A DNA stretch of 64,000 nucleotides from the NCBI RefSeq assembly GCF_007421815.1, contig NZ_VLNT01000004.1, positions 62,001-126,000 on the forward strand. Reading direction: 5' to 3'. Both the position numbers and the translations under genes were made by a program. Origin of the DNA: Aeromicrobium piscarium. Its GTDB lineage: Bacteria; Actinomycetota; Actinomycetes; Propionibacteriales; Nocardioidaceae. This document shows positions 36,760 through 45,263 of this stretch, in pieces (position 1 is the stretch's first letter; each line of letters begins with the position of its first letter). A model generated the notes under the pieces. It was not told the origin of the DNA. It saw only the letters and a list, made by a program, of their open reading frames with translations, and did no database searches.

Positions 36760-38343
36760 TCAGTCAGCACGTGTCACGTTCGCCAGCGACCACGCATTGG
36801 TGATGGAGAAGGACTCGAAATTGGCCGTCTCCCAGCCGCTGTAGTCACTCGAGACCGCGAACGCCATCTCGGGACTGTAGATCCCCCGCGCGTAACCCTG
36901 CTCGTAGACGCGCTCGACGATCGTCTTCGCGGCCTTTTCACCGGCTTCGGAGGTGCCGGAGGCCCTGGCCTCGTCGGCAGCCTGCTGGATCACCGGATCC
37001 TCGTAGTGACCGCCGTAGAACACCCCGAGATCGGCCTGTCGGGGGTCCCAGCTGATCGTGGTGAAGGTCAACGGGCTCAGGTAACCGGCTCCGAGCGGAT
37101 TGATGAAGAGGTCGAAATTGCCCTCCTTGCTGGCACTGCGCGCGGAGTTCCGCTCCTGGCAGTCGTTGACCAGCGTGATGCCGACCTCGGCGGCCTTCTC
37201 CGTCATGAGGTCCAGGATCTTGACGAAGTTCGCGACGCCGGAGTCGCACAGCACCCTGAACTCCCGGGCATCGGCTCCGGTCTCCGCGACGATCCGCTCC
37301 GCCTCGGCCGTGGAGAACTCACGTTCGTCGACATCGGGGGTGAGACCGCCGGAGACCAGCGGAGTCACGAGCGGCTCTCCGGTGTCCAACAGCACGCTCT
37401 TCACCACCTGCTCGGGATCGACGAAGCTGAGCAGCAGGCTGCGCAGCTCCTGTTCGGGGACCCGGTCGGTGTTGACGGTGAGCTTGGCGTAGCTGGTGCC
37501 CGGTGCCACCGTCTTCAGCTCCACGCCCCCGGACCCCTCGAGGGTCCGCCGAGCCGACTCCGAGACGGCCGGGGCGATCGCCGCGACCTCCCCACTCGTC
37601 AGCGCCACCTGCGCGGTGTTGGCATCGGGGAAGAAGCGGTAGACGACCGAGGACGCCTTCACCTCGCCGTGCTCCGTGGGCCAGTGCTCGTTCCGCTCGA
37701 AGGTGTAGCGATCCCCCTTGCGCTCCTCGGCGAGCACGTAGGGTCCGTTGCCGACCCACAGGGCGTCCTTCTCCGAGAGCGTGAAGGTGCCCATCTGGTC
37801 GGCGCCCTGCTCCTCGACGACATCGCCCCAGACATGCTGCGGGACCACGAGCACCTGGGAGGAGTCCTCGCAGGCGGTGGTCGCGGGGGTCAGCAGGTTC
37901 GCCGAGACGGTCGACTCGTCGAGGGCTTCGACGGACTCGACGTTGCCCTGCCAGAGACCGTACATGTCGCTCGCGATACCGGTCTGCATCGTGAAGACGA
38001 CGTCATCGGCGGTCACCGGTTCGCCATCGCTCCACTGGTAGCCGTCGTCGATCGTCCACTCCACTCGCTGATTGCCGTCCTCATAGGTGCACGAGCTCAT
38101 CAGCCCCGGCTCGAGGCCACCGCCCTCCTTCAGGCGCATCAGGGGGAGGTACATCGTGTTCATCACCTGGATGTCCGTCGCATTCGTGACCGACAACGGG
38201 TTGAATGCCTGCAGGTCGGTGGTGATGGCGATGTCGAGCGTGAAGTCCTCGTCGTCATCGGCGCCGGAGTCGCCGCAACCGGCGAGGATCACCATCGCCG
38301 CCGCGCCTACGGCTATCGTCTTGAGCGTTCGATGTGCACGCAT
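36760..38343 (-). CDS. Dipeptide-type ABC lipoprotein binding protein (SBP_bac_5)
   Basis: 527-residue solute-binding lipoprotein. Signal peptide with lipobox VILAGC, then an acidic linker (DSGADDDEDF). The family-5 features follow: AFNPLSVTNATDIQVMNTMYLPL, WTIDDGYQWSDGEPVTADDVVFT and NGPYVLAEER. Members bind peptides, nickel, opines or sugars, so the ligand is open. ATG 38343 follows GAGGAGGAAG. It is divergent from the Lrp-type regulator, which probably controls it. Confidence 0.93.
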   Translation of the reverse strand: MRAHRTLKTIAVGAAAMVILAGCGDSGADDDEDFTLDIAITTDLQAFNPLSVTNATDIQVMNTMYLPLMRLKEGGGLEPGLMSSCTYEDGNQRVEWTIDDGYQWSDGEPVTADDVVFTMQTGIASDMYGLWQGNVESVEALDESTVSANLLTPATTACEDSSQVLVVPQHVWGDVVEEQGADQMGTFTLSEKDALWVGNGPYVLAEERKGDRYTFERNEHWPTEHGEVKASSVVYRFFPDANTAQVALTSGEVAAIAPAVSESARRTLEGSGGVELKTVAPGTSYAKLTVNTDRVPEQELRSLLLSFVDPEQVVKSVLLDTGEPLVTPLVSGGLTPDVDEREFSTAEAERIVAETGADAREFRVLCDSGVANFVKILDLMTEKAAEVGITLVNDCQERNSARSASKEGNFDLFINPLGAGYLSPLTFTTISWDPRQADLGVFYGGHYEDPVIQQAADEARASGTSEAGEKAAKTIVERVYEQGYARGIYSPEMAFAVSSDYSGWETANFESFSITNAWSLANVTRAD

Positions 38344-38492
38344 GACCGCTTCCTCCTCATCAGGTCCCGGAATGGTCCGCCGGGGGATGTCCATGATTCT
38401 GCGGTGGGTGACGTGCACCACTGGTGGGATCCGCGCCAATCGTCATGAACGACGACACCTCACGCAGGAAATCTCAACGTAGGAGGCTGACG
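38344..38492. promoter_or_regulatory. Divergent promoter region with a GCGGT-type half unit
   Basis: 149 bases between the binding-protein gene and the Lrp-type regulator. At 38401–38421 it reads GCGGTGGGTGACGTGCACC, similar to the forward type A unit at 4221–4241 but alone; its inner GTGACGTGCAC and the nearby ACTGGTGGG could instead be part of an Lrp binding site. AGGAGG at 38481–38486 sets the regulator start. Confidence 0.4.
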
Positions 38493-39542
38493 TTGCCGGA
38501 AAACAGCGTAGTCCTGAAAGAGTCCGACCTGACGCTCATCGATGCACTCGCGGCGGATCCGCGAGCCACCTGGAAGGAGATCGGGCGAGCGGTCGACTCC
38601 GATGCCACCACCTGCGCACGACGCTGGAAGCGCCTCGAGGAGACCCGTCTGGCCTGGCTGGTCGCCCAGCCCTTCAGCGCCACGGGCGTGTCATCGTCCT
38701 TCATCGACCTGTCCTGTCAGCCTGGACATGCCGCGACAGTCGGCGAGCAGCTGTCCGCGCTGCCGTCGGTGACCAGCGCCGAGATGGTGCTCGGCGACTA
38801 CGACCTGCACCTGACCGTGCTCCAATCGGCCGAGCCGTCGACCGTGGAGGTGCTCGATCGCGAGCTCGCGGCGATCACCGGCGTGCGCAGGCAGCGCAAA
38901 CAGCTGATCCTGCGCACCTTTAAGGACGGATCGCGCTGGCGGGTGGGTGCGCTGGAGAAGGCCGCCTACCGCCGGATCGACTACGACCGCACCACGCGGC
39001 CGATCGTGAGCCGATACCGGCCCCACCCGCTGGATCGCCGGATCATCGCACTGCTGCTCCACGATGTGCGCACCCCGGTACGGACGATGGCCGAACGCCT
39101 CGACGGCAACCCGACGTTGATCAAACGGCGTATCGACATCCTGCGCCAGTGCGGCCAGATCGCTCTGCGCGTCGACTGCGCGCGACCGTACCTGCCGCTC
39201 TCACAGAGCATCACGCTCTGGGCATCGGTGCCGGCGCCTCAGCTGTCGGACGTCGGCACGATGCTCGCCGCCGAACCGCAGACCCGGATCGTGGCGGAGA
39301 CCCTCGGCACGGAGGCCAACCTGGTCTTCAGCCTGCTGGTGAACCAGCCTTCGGAGGCCAGCGCGGTGGAGAGCCATCTGCTGTCTCAGTTCCCCCAGGT
39401 AAGGGTGGTCGATCGCGCTGTGGGCATCCGCTATTTCAAGCGCGTGATGCACCTGTTAGGGCCCGATGGGCGCAATGCCGGGACCACGGATTTGCCGGAC
39501 ACCGTCACCTCGTCCTGGCAGCTCGACCAACCGGTGGGCTGA
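38493..39542 (+). CDS. Tandem Lrp/AsnC-family regulator
   Basis: 349 residues, twice the normal Lrp length. Two helix-turn-helix/ligand-domain halves are visible: LIDALAADPRATWKEIGRAV with a first RAM-like domain (EMVLGDYDLHLTVL), and IIALLLHDVRTPVRTMAERL with a second RAM-like domain (RIVAETLGTEANLVFSLLV). A TTG at 38493 is taken as start because a perfect AGGAGG lies six bases before it; in-frame ATGs upstream (38445) lack one. It is divergent from the peptide-importer operon, its likely target. Confidence 0.85.
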   Translation: MPENSVVLKESDLTLIDALAADPRATWKEIGRAVDSDATTCARRWKRLEETRLAWLVAQPFSATGVSSSFIDLSCQPGHAATVGEQLSALPSVTSAEMVLGDYDLHLTVLQSAEPSTVEVLDRELAAITGVRRQRKQLILRTFKDGSRWRVGALEKAAYRRIDYDRTTRPIVSRYRPHPLDRRIIALLLHDVRTPVRTMAERLDGNPTLIKRRIDILRQCGQIALRVDCARPYLPLSQSITLWASVPAPQLSDVGTMLAAEPQTRIVAETLGTEANLVFSLLVNQPSEASAVESHLLSQFPQVRVVDRAVGIRYFKRVMHLLGPDGRNAGTTDLPDTVTSSWQLDQPVG

Positions 39543-39549
39543 TGACCCC

Positions 39550-40347
39550 CTAGCCCGCCGTGGCGCGCTCGAGGGCGTCGAGCACCGCGCGGGCGAATCC
39601 CTCCGGGTTCTGCTCCGGCAGCGGGACGTGCCCGTCGAGCAGGTGGAACTCCACCCCGAAGGCCTCCGCCATCGGCGCCAGCGAGGGCTCGGCGAACCGA
39701 TCGTCGCGGCCGGAGACGACGGTGACCGGGGCGGTGATCTCCAGCAGCCGAGGTTCCATCACATAACGCCGGCAGGCGTGATGGCCCTCCTCCACCTCGT
39801 CCAGGACCCGCAGGGCGTCGGCGACGAAGGTGTTCAAGAAGCGCTCCTCGCCGGGTCGGTAGAAGTCGCGGCGGCGCTGCCAGAGATCCACGAGATGGCC
39901 TCCGTCCGCGCGGGGGTCCACCCAGTCGACGAGCGGTCGCTCATGGGCACGCGCGCGCTTCTCGGCGGTCATGAACGAGGTACCCGAGAGCACGAGTGCC
40001 TCCACCTGCGATCCGAGTCGTGCTGCCAGCTCGACCGCGACCACTCCCCCCGTGTGGTGGCCGGCCAGCGCGAGGCGTTCCAATCCCAGGCTGTCGATCA
40101 GACCGGCGATCCCGTCGGCGAACCGCTCGATCGTCACCGGTCCTTCGAGAGTTGATTCCCCGAAACCAGGGGTGTCCACCGCGATGGCGCGGACGTGCTG
40201 CCCCAGCAGCGGCAGCACGTCCACGAACTCGCGCCAGGAACGAGGGGTCTGATGCAGCAGCAGCACCGGGAACCCGGTGCCGCACTCGGCGTAGTGGACC
40301 TGTCCCGTCGGCGCGTCGGCGTACCCCTTGCGCGGTGTCGTGTTCAT
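39550..40347 (-). CDS. Alpha/beta-hydrolase with atypical GHHTG nucleophile elbow (copy 1)
   Basis: 265-residue alpha/beta-hydrolase fold protein. The oxyanion-side motif is LLLHQTPRSW, and at the nucleophile elbow, where serine is normal (G-x-S-x-G), it reads AGHHTGG, placing H98 at the nucleophile position. A late aspartate (SGRDDRF) and LLDGHVPLPEQ histidine are in place. It is paralogous to 44454–45263 along its whole length. The start overlaps the stop of the AbgA-like gene (ATGA). The reaction is unknown; it may not be a classical serine hydrolase. Confidence 0.85.
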   Translation of the reverse strand: MNTTPRKGYADAPTGQVHYAECGTGFPVLLLHQTPRSWREFVDVLPLLGQHVRAIAVDTPGFGESTLEGPVTIERFADGIAGLIDSLGLERLALAGHHTGGVVAVELAARLGSQVEALVLSGTSFMTAEKRARAHERPLVDWVDPRADGGHLVDLWQRRRDFYRPGEERFLNTFVADALRVLDEVEEGHHACRRYVMEPRLLEITAPVTVVSGRDDRFAEPSLAPMAEAFGVEFHLLDGHVPLPEQNPEGFARAVLDALERATAG

Positions 40348-41633
40348 CGGTCTCCACCCTTCGGGCCCTCGGTGTCACCCCGTCCACGGACGACCGCCTC
40401 GAGGACGTCGACGGCATCGAGCATGAATCTCTCCTCGAGATCGAAGGTCGGACTGTGGTGTGGCCCGGGGCTGGCGCCCCCGATGTTGATATAGGCTCCC
40501 CGGCCACCATGATCCTGGACCTCTCGCACCATCAGGTGCATGTCATCGCTGGCAGGCTGGAAATGCGTCGGGAGACGATCCTGCAGGGCTTCGACGTGCT
40601 GCGCCGCACGGAGCACCTCCTCGACGAGGCTCGGTGTCGGTGAGATCGTGCACGAGGCTCCCACGACCGCGATGTCGTGGTCGACCTCCTGCGTGTGGGC
40701 GACGCCCTCCACGACTCGGCGGACTCGGCGGATGAGCTCGGTCAGGACGTCGTCGTCCGCGGCTCGCGCCTCGCAGGTGAGCTCGGCGGTCTCGGGGACG
40801 ATGTTGACATTGTCTCCCGCGTGCAGGGTGCCGACATTGAGCCGGGTGTCGGCGGCGCTGAACCGCGGGAGCGACATGATGCCGAGCGAGGCCATCGCCG
40901 CCGCGATCAGCGCGTTCCGCCCGTCCTCCGGCGAGACGGCCGCGTGCGACGCCCGGCCACGGAATCGGATCCTCAGCTTCTCGGTCGCCATCGCCCCGGT
41001 AACACTGCCGATCAGGGTCCCGAGCGGCCGGTCACCGAGGACGTGCACGGCGAGCATCGCATCGACGCCTTTGAGCACTCCGGCGGCGATCATCCCCCGC
41101 GCTCCCCGCACCCCTTCCTCCGCCGGCTGGAAGAGGACGCGCACGGTGCCCGGGAAGTCTCGGTCCGCGGCGAGGCGATGCAGCAGACCGATGCCGATGG
41201 CCGTGTGGGCGTCGTGACCACAGGCGTGCATGGCCGGCGTCCGTGAGCGGAAGTCCAGCTGCTGCGGGCGATGCTCCGGCTGCGCCGATTCGGCGATCGG
41301 CAATGCGTCCATGTCCGAGCGGACGGCCCAGATCGGACCATCTCGGGTCCCCTCGATCTCGGCCACGAGTGCCGTGCCATGCCGCCGGAAGTAGTCGACA
41401 CGATCACGCGAGACGCCCGCATCGATCGCGGCCTGTGCCCAGAAGTCCTGTTCAGCCTCCTCAGGCAGCACGGCGATCTGCGAGAGATCGATGGCCTCGG
41501 CTCCCCGCCGCCAGGTCAACGGCAGACCGGCCAGGTGATCCTCCACACGCGATGCGGTGCGGAACTCCATGAATCCGAGCTCCGCATGGCGATGCAGATC
41601 CCGACGAATCTCCGTCAATGGGCCGAGTTCCAT
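40344..41633 (-). CDS. M20 amidohydrolase similar to AbgA
   Basis: 429-residue M20-family zinc/manganese amidohydrolase. It matches the p-aminobenzoyl-glutamate hydrolase subunit AbgA across its length: RRDLHRHAELGFMEFRTA, VRSDMDALPI, MHACGHDAHTAIGIG, FQPAEEGVRGARGM and a GPHHSPTFDL end. All metal-ligand motifs look intact. It probably cleaves an aryl amide. ATG 41633 was chosen; an ATG at 41678 adds 15 unconserved basic residues. It is coupled to the GHHTG hydrolase gene downstream, so the two likely act in sequence. Confidence 0.88.
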   Translation of the reverse strand: MELGPLTEIRRDLHRHAELGFMEFRTASRVEDHLAGLPLTWRRGAEAIDLSQIAVLPEEAEQDFWAQAAIDAGVSRDRVDYFRRHGTALVAEIEGTRDGPIWAVRSDMDALPIAESAQPEHRPQQLDFRSRTPAMHACGHDAHTAIGIGLLHRLAADRDFPGTVRVLFQPAEEGVRGARGMIAAGVLKGVDAMLAVHVLGDRPLGTLIGSVTGAMATEKLRIRFRGRASHAAVSPEDGRNALIAAAMASLGIMSLPRFSAADTRLNVGTLHAGDNVNIVPETAELTCEARAADDDVLTELIRRVRRVVEGVAHTQEVDHDIAVVGASCTISPTPSLVEEVLRAAQHVEALQDRLPTHFQPASDDMHLMVREVQDHGGRGAYINIGGASPGPHHSPTFDLEERFMLDAVDVLEAVVRGRGDTEGPKGGDR

Positions 41634-41982
41634 AAGAGCGGACCGTCTCCTCGATCGAGCGTGCTGGTGTCGATCCATAGAACCCGAATCGGAGGCCCGG
41701 CGGACACAGATGACGGCACTTCCGCCAACATCCCTCCGGTCGTGCAGGATCCTGGACTTTCGGCCCGTTCATATGCCCGAAACATGTCAAACCGGAACGA
41801 CCTTTGCCGCTGTCGGCTCACTAGTATCGACCCACAACACCCCTGGACAGTGCCCGGCGGCACGCACCTCGCCCCGGCGCGCAGAGGTCGGCCACCGGCG
41901 GGGACAGCGCGGTCCCTCGATGCCGATGACGTGGCCCCTTGTCCGACTCCGCCCCGGAGACCAGCCTCCCGGAAGGACCACC
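41634..41982. promoter_or_regulatory. 349-base divergent intergenic region
   Basis: No gene is visible. It separates the AbgA-like operon (minus) from the fused peptide-type ATPase (plus), so both promoters must lie here. GTGTCGATCCATAG (41667–41680) and CTAGTATCGACCCAC (41821–41835) are roughly inverted copies around a TCGAT/ATCGA core with a TAGTAT-like -10 candidate on the plus strand. A GGAAGGACC ribosome site precedes 41983. Confidence 0.4.
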
Positions 41983-43674
41983 ATGACCACCTCACCCGAG
42001 CACCACCCCGATTCCCCCACCGTCCTGCACATCGACGACCTCAGCGTCCGATTCCGCGCCGCGGGCATCGATGTCACCGCGGTGCGCGGGTTGAACCTGT
42101 CTCTGCGACGTGGTGAGGTCCTGGCCCTGGTCGGGGAGTCGGGGTCGGGGAAGTCCATGACCGCGTGGTCCACACTGGGGCTTCTGCCACCGGCGGCGGA
42201 ACGAGAGGGACGCGTCCTGCTCGGCGCGGACGATGTCGCGACGATGACCGAGGAGCAGCTGCGCGCGCTGCGGGGCGATCGGGTGGCGATGATCTTCCAG
42301 GATCCCTCCCGGGCCCTGAACCCCGTCTTCACGGTGGGCGCGCAGCTGATCGACACCCTGCGTGCTCATACGGATATCTCGGCGAAGGGCGCTCGACGAC
42401 GCGCGGGCGAGCTGCTCGCCCTCGTCGGCCTCCCCGACCCGGAGGCGCGGGTGGACTACTACCCGCATCAGCTGTCCGGGGGGCAGAAGCAGCGGGTCGC
42501 CATCGCCCTCGCCCTCTGCTGCGACCCTGAGGTGTTGGTCGCCGATGAGCCCACCACGGCATTGGATGTCACGGTGCAGGCGGAGATCCTGGAACTCCTG
42601 CGTGAGTTGAAGGACCGCTTCACGATGTCGATCCTGCTCATCACCCACAACATGGGCGTCGTGGCCGATATCGCGGACCGGGTCGCCGTCATGTACCGCG
42701 GGGAGCTCGTCGAGACCGGCACGGTGGACCAGATCTTCTCCGCGCCCCGGGCCGACTACACGCGTCATCTGCTGCGCGATGTCCCGCACGTCACCGAGGA
42801 GGCCATCAGCGAGAGGCCCGCCACCGCGGTCGGTGCCGGTGACCCGGTCGTGGCGGTCGATCGGCTGACGGTGATGTTCGGCGGCGGGGCGCTCTCCCCC
42901 GGGGGCGTCACTGCCGTCGACGAGGTCTCCTTCCAGGTCCTGCCCGGTGAGACCCTCGCGCTGGTGGGGGAGTCCGGCTCGGGCAAGTCCACGACCGGCC
43001 GGGCGATCGCCGGACTGCAGCCGGCCGACTCGGGTCGTGTGGAGATCCTGGGCCGCCCGGTGATCGGCGCCTCCGGTCGGGACCTGCGCGCGATCCGCCG
43101 AGAGGTCGGCATGGTGTTCCAGGACCCGGCGGGGTCGCTCAATCCGTATCACTCCGTGATCGAATCGGTGGCCGCTCCCTTGCGCCACACCCCCGGCCTG
43201 TCCCGCGCGGACATGCACACCCGCGCGCAGGAGATGCTGGACGCCGTCGAGATCCCCCGCTCCTTCGCCGAGCGCATGCCCTATGAGCTGTCAGGCGGAC
43301 AGTGCCAACGGGTCAGCCTGGCCCGTGCGCTGGTCCGGCGACCCCGGCTGCTGATCGCCGACGAACCCACGAGCGCCTTGGACGTCAGCGTGCAGGCGAC
43401 CGTCCTCGAGGTCTACCGGGACCTGCAACATGAGTTGGGCTTCGCCTCGTTGTTCATCACCCATGACCTGGCGGTGGTGGCGATGCTCGCCGATCGCGTC
43501 GCGGTGATGCGACGGGGCGCGCTGGTCGAGGTGGGTGAGACGCGGCAGATCCTCTTCTCGCCTCAGGAGGACTACACGCGGGAGCTGATCTCGGCGGTGC
43601 CCTTCGCCGATCCCGAACAGCAGCGCGAGCGCCGGGAACTCTGGCGCCGGCAGCGGGCCGCGGCGAGGGCCTAG
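41983..43674 (+). CDS. Fused peptide-type ABC ATPase (DppD–DppF)
   Basis: 563 residues with two complete ATPase domains. First half: Walker A GESGSGKS near 50, LSGGQKQRVAIALAL, VADEPTTALDVTVQ. Second half: GESGSGKSTTGR, LSGGQCQRVSLARAL, IADEPTSALDVSVQ. Each ends with the oligopeptide-family C-terminal extension (PRADYTRHLLRDVP; QEDYTRELISAVP). It is the only peptide-type ATPase in the window and so the natural partner of the DppBC-type permeases at 34899–36727, though encoded apart. ATG 41983 follows GGAAGGACC. Confidence 0.93.
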   Translation: MTTSPEHHPDSPTVLHIDDLSVRFRAAGIDVTAVRGLNLSLRRGEVLALVGESGSGKSMTAWSTLGLLPPAAEREGRVLLGADDVATMTEEQLRALRGDRVAMIFQDPSRALNPVFTVGAQLIDTLRAHTDISAKGARRRAGELLALVGLPDPEARVDYYPHQLSGGQKQRVAIALALCCDPEVLVADEPTTALDVTVQAEILELLRELKDRFTMSILLITHNMGVVADIADRVAVMYRGELVETGTVDQIFSAPRADYTRHLLRDVPHVTEEAISERPATAVGAGDPVVAVDRLTVMFGGGALSPGGVTAVDEVSFQVLPGETLALVGESGSGKSTTGRAIAGLQPADSGRVEILGRPVIGASGRDLRAIRREVGMVFQDPAGSLNPYHSVIESVAAPLRHTPGLSRADMHTRAQEMLDAVEIPRSFAERMPYELSGGQCQRVSLARALVRRPRLLIADEPTSALDVSVQATVLEVYRDLQHELGFASLFITHDLAVVAMLADRVAVMRRGALVEVGETRQILFSPQEDYTRELISAVPFADPEQQRERRELWRRQRAAARA

Positions 43675-43703
43675 GCAAGCGGGGCACCCGGCCGTACACT
43701 GCT

Positions 43704-43718
43704 CGGTACTATGTACGG
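43704..43718. promoter_or_regulatory. GTAC-N3-GTAC operator candidate at the 43711 operon
   Basis: CGGTACTATGTACGG overlaps the first annotated codon of the downstream gene. The same GTAC-N3-GTAC core with CG/GG flanks lies at 46273–46287 and 57252–57266, both also just before genes of this island. A further CCGTAC is at 43692–43697. Confidence 0.55.
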
Positions 43719-44457
43719 AGAGGTGAAGACCCCGGCATCCCGGGTCGCACGGGTGGGCCACCTGTATCCATCGGGTGGGCTCTGCGATGGCGAGATCCAG
43801 CTGATGGCCCCCAACCGGGTGCAGTTCCTCACCACCCGGCTGCCCTTCCGCGCCACCGGAGTGGCCGATGACCTCGCGTTGGCCGATGACCTGGAACTCC
43901 ACGCGGGTCTGCTCGCCGACGCCGCGGTCGACCTCATCGCCTTCAACTGCACCGCCGCGAGCATGCTGCTCGGTCCGGAAACCCTGCGGCGTCGCATCGC
44001 CGCGGAGACCTCGCTGCCGGTCGTCACGACGATCGAGGCGGTGGTCGAGGCGCTCCGGCACCTGCGCGCCGAACGGATCCTGCTGCTCGACCCCTACCCA
44101 CCCGAGGTGGAGGAACGGGAGATCGACCACCTCGAAAGGCTCGGGTTCACCGTGCTGGACGCCCGCGGCCCCAGCTGCCTCACCCCCGTCGAACAGGGCC
44201 TCATCCCGCCGGAGTACTGGCTCACCGCGGCCCTCGAATTCGACCGCCGCGAGGCCGACGCGATCCTGCTCAGCTGCGCCGGCACCCGGGTCGCGGAGGC
44301 GCATCACTGGATCGAGGCTGCCACCGGGCTACCGCTGATCACCAGCAACCAGGCCTTGCTCTGGGACGTGCTGCGAACCCTGCGCATCGACGACCCCATC
44401 CCCCGCTTCGGCCGCTTGCTGACGGCCGGCCGCTCAGGAACAGAGGAGACAGCATGA
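43711..44457 (+). CDS. Asp/Glu-racemase-fold enzyme, maleate isomerase/arylmalonate decarboxylase-like
   Basis: 248 residues. Two cysteines at pseudo-symmetric positions in AFNCTAASM and LLSCAGTRV match the catalytic pair of maleate cis-trans isomerases and related racemases; RVGHLYPSGG resembles the family start. It could isomerise a ring-cleavage product such as maleate to fumarate. The start is doubtful: ATG 43711 lies inside the putative operator and lacks a ribosome site; GTG 43723 is an alternative. The stop overlaps the next start (ATGA). First gene of an operon reaching at least to 46234. Confidence 0.8.
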   Translation: MYGEVKTPASRVARVGHLYPSGGLCDGEIQLMAPNRVQFLTTRLPFRATGVADDLALADDLELHAGLLADAAVDLIAFNCTAASMLLGPETLRRRIAAETSLPVVTTIEAVVEALRHLRAERILLLDPYPPEVEEREIDHLERLGFTVLDARGPSCLTPVEQGLIPPEYWLTAALEFDRREADAILLSCAGTRVAEAHHWIEAATGLPLITSNQALLWDVLRTLRIDDPIPRFGRLLTAGRSGTEETA

Positions 44458-45263
44458 TCAAGGGCTACGCGCCCTCGCGTTTCGGGCCGCTGCACTACGT
44501 CGAGCACGGCGACGGCGTCCCTGTGCTCCTGCTCCACCAGACTCCGCGATCGAGCGATGAATATCGCGATGTCCTCCCCCTGGTCGGCTCCTCCGCACGC
44601 GCCATCGCCATGGACACCCTCGGCTTCGGTGCTTCGGCGCGCACCGACGAGCCCTTCAGTATCGAGCTCTTCGCCGATGCCGTCGATGATCTGCTCGACG
44701 CTCTGTCGATCGATCGGCCGGTGATCGTGGGCCACCACACCGGCGGAGTCATCGCCCTGGAGGTCGCCGCTCGGCATCCCGATCGGGTTCGCGGCCTGGT
44801 CCTGTCCGGCGTGCCCTATGTCGACGCGGCACGGCGGGACCGTGTCAGCCTCGCGCCACCGATCGACCATGTCGAGGTCCACGACGACGGCAGCCACCTC
44901 GCCGCGCTATGGGCCCGGCGAGCCGACTTCTACCCTCCGGGCCGGCCCGACCTGGTCAATCGCTTCGTCGCGGACGCGCTGCGCGTCATCGACCGGGTCG
45001 AGGAGGGCCATCAGGCCGTGAACCGTTATCGGATGGAGGAGCGGATCACCTCGGTGACGGCGCAGGCCCTCGTGGTCTGTGGCGAACTCGACTCCTACTC
45101 GCTCCCCGACATCCCCCGGTTCCTCGAACACCTCGACGGCGCCCGTACCGCGATCATCGAGGGCACCGGAGTACCCGCAGTGGATCACCGGCCCGAGGAG
45201 TTCGGTCGTCTGGTCTCGGAGTTCGTGGCCGAGATCGCCGGCGCCGCCCGGTCGCGACCATGA
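44454..45263 (+). CDS. Alpha/beta-hydrolase with atypical GHHTG nucleophile elbow (copy 2)
   Basis: 269-residue paralogue of 39550–40347. The pair share LLLHQTPRS, a DT[PL]GFG turn, GHHTGGV, LVLSG and the RRxDFYxPG and VADALRV segments. H95 stands where the nucleophile serine should be. It is translationally coupled to the maleate-isomerase-like gene before it and the asparaginase-fold gene after it (ATGA overlaps on both sides), so it acts in the same pathway step set. Function unproven; homologues with deformylase, dienelactone or C–C hydrolase roles exist in the superfamily. Confidence 0.85.
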   Translation: MIKGYAPSRFGPLHYVEHGDGVPVLLLHQTPRSSDEYRDVLPLVGSSARAIAMDTLGFGASARTDEPFSIELFADAVDDLLDALSIDRPVIVGHHTGGVIALEVAARHPDRVRGLVLSGVPYVDAARRDRVSLAPPIDHVEVHDDGSHLAALWARRADFYPPGRPDLVNRFVADALRVIDRVEEGHQAVNRYRMEERITSVTAQALVVCGELDSYSLPDIPRFLEHLDGARTAIIEGTGVPAVDHRPEEFGRLVSEFVAEIAGAARSRP

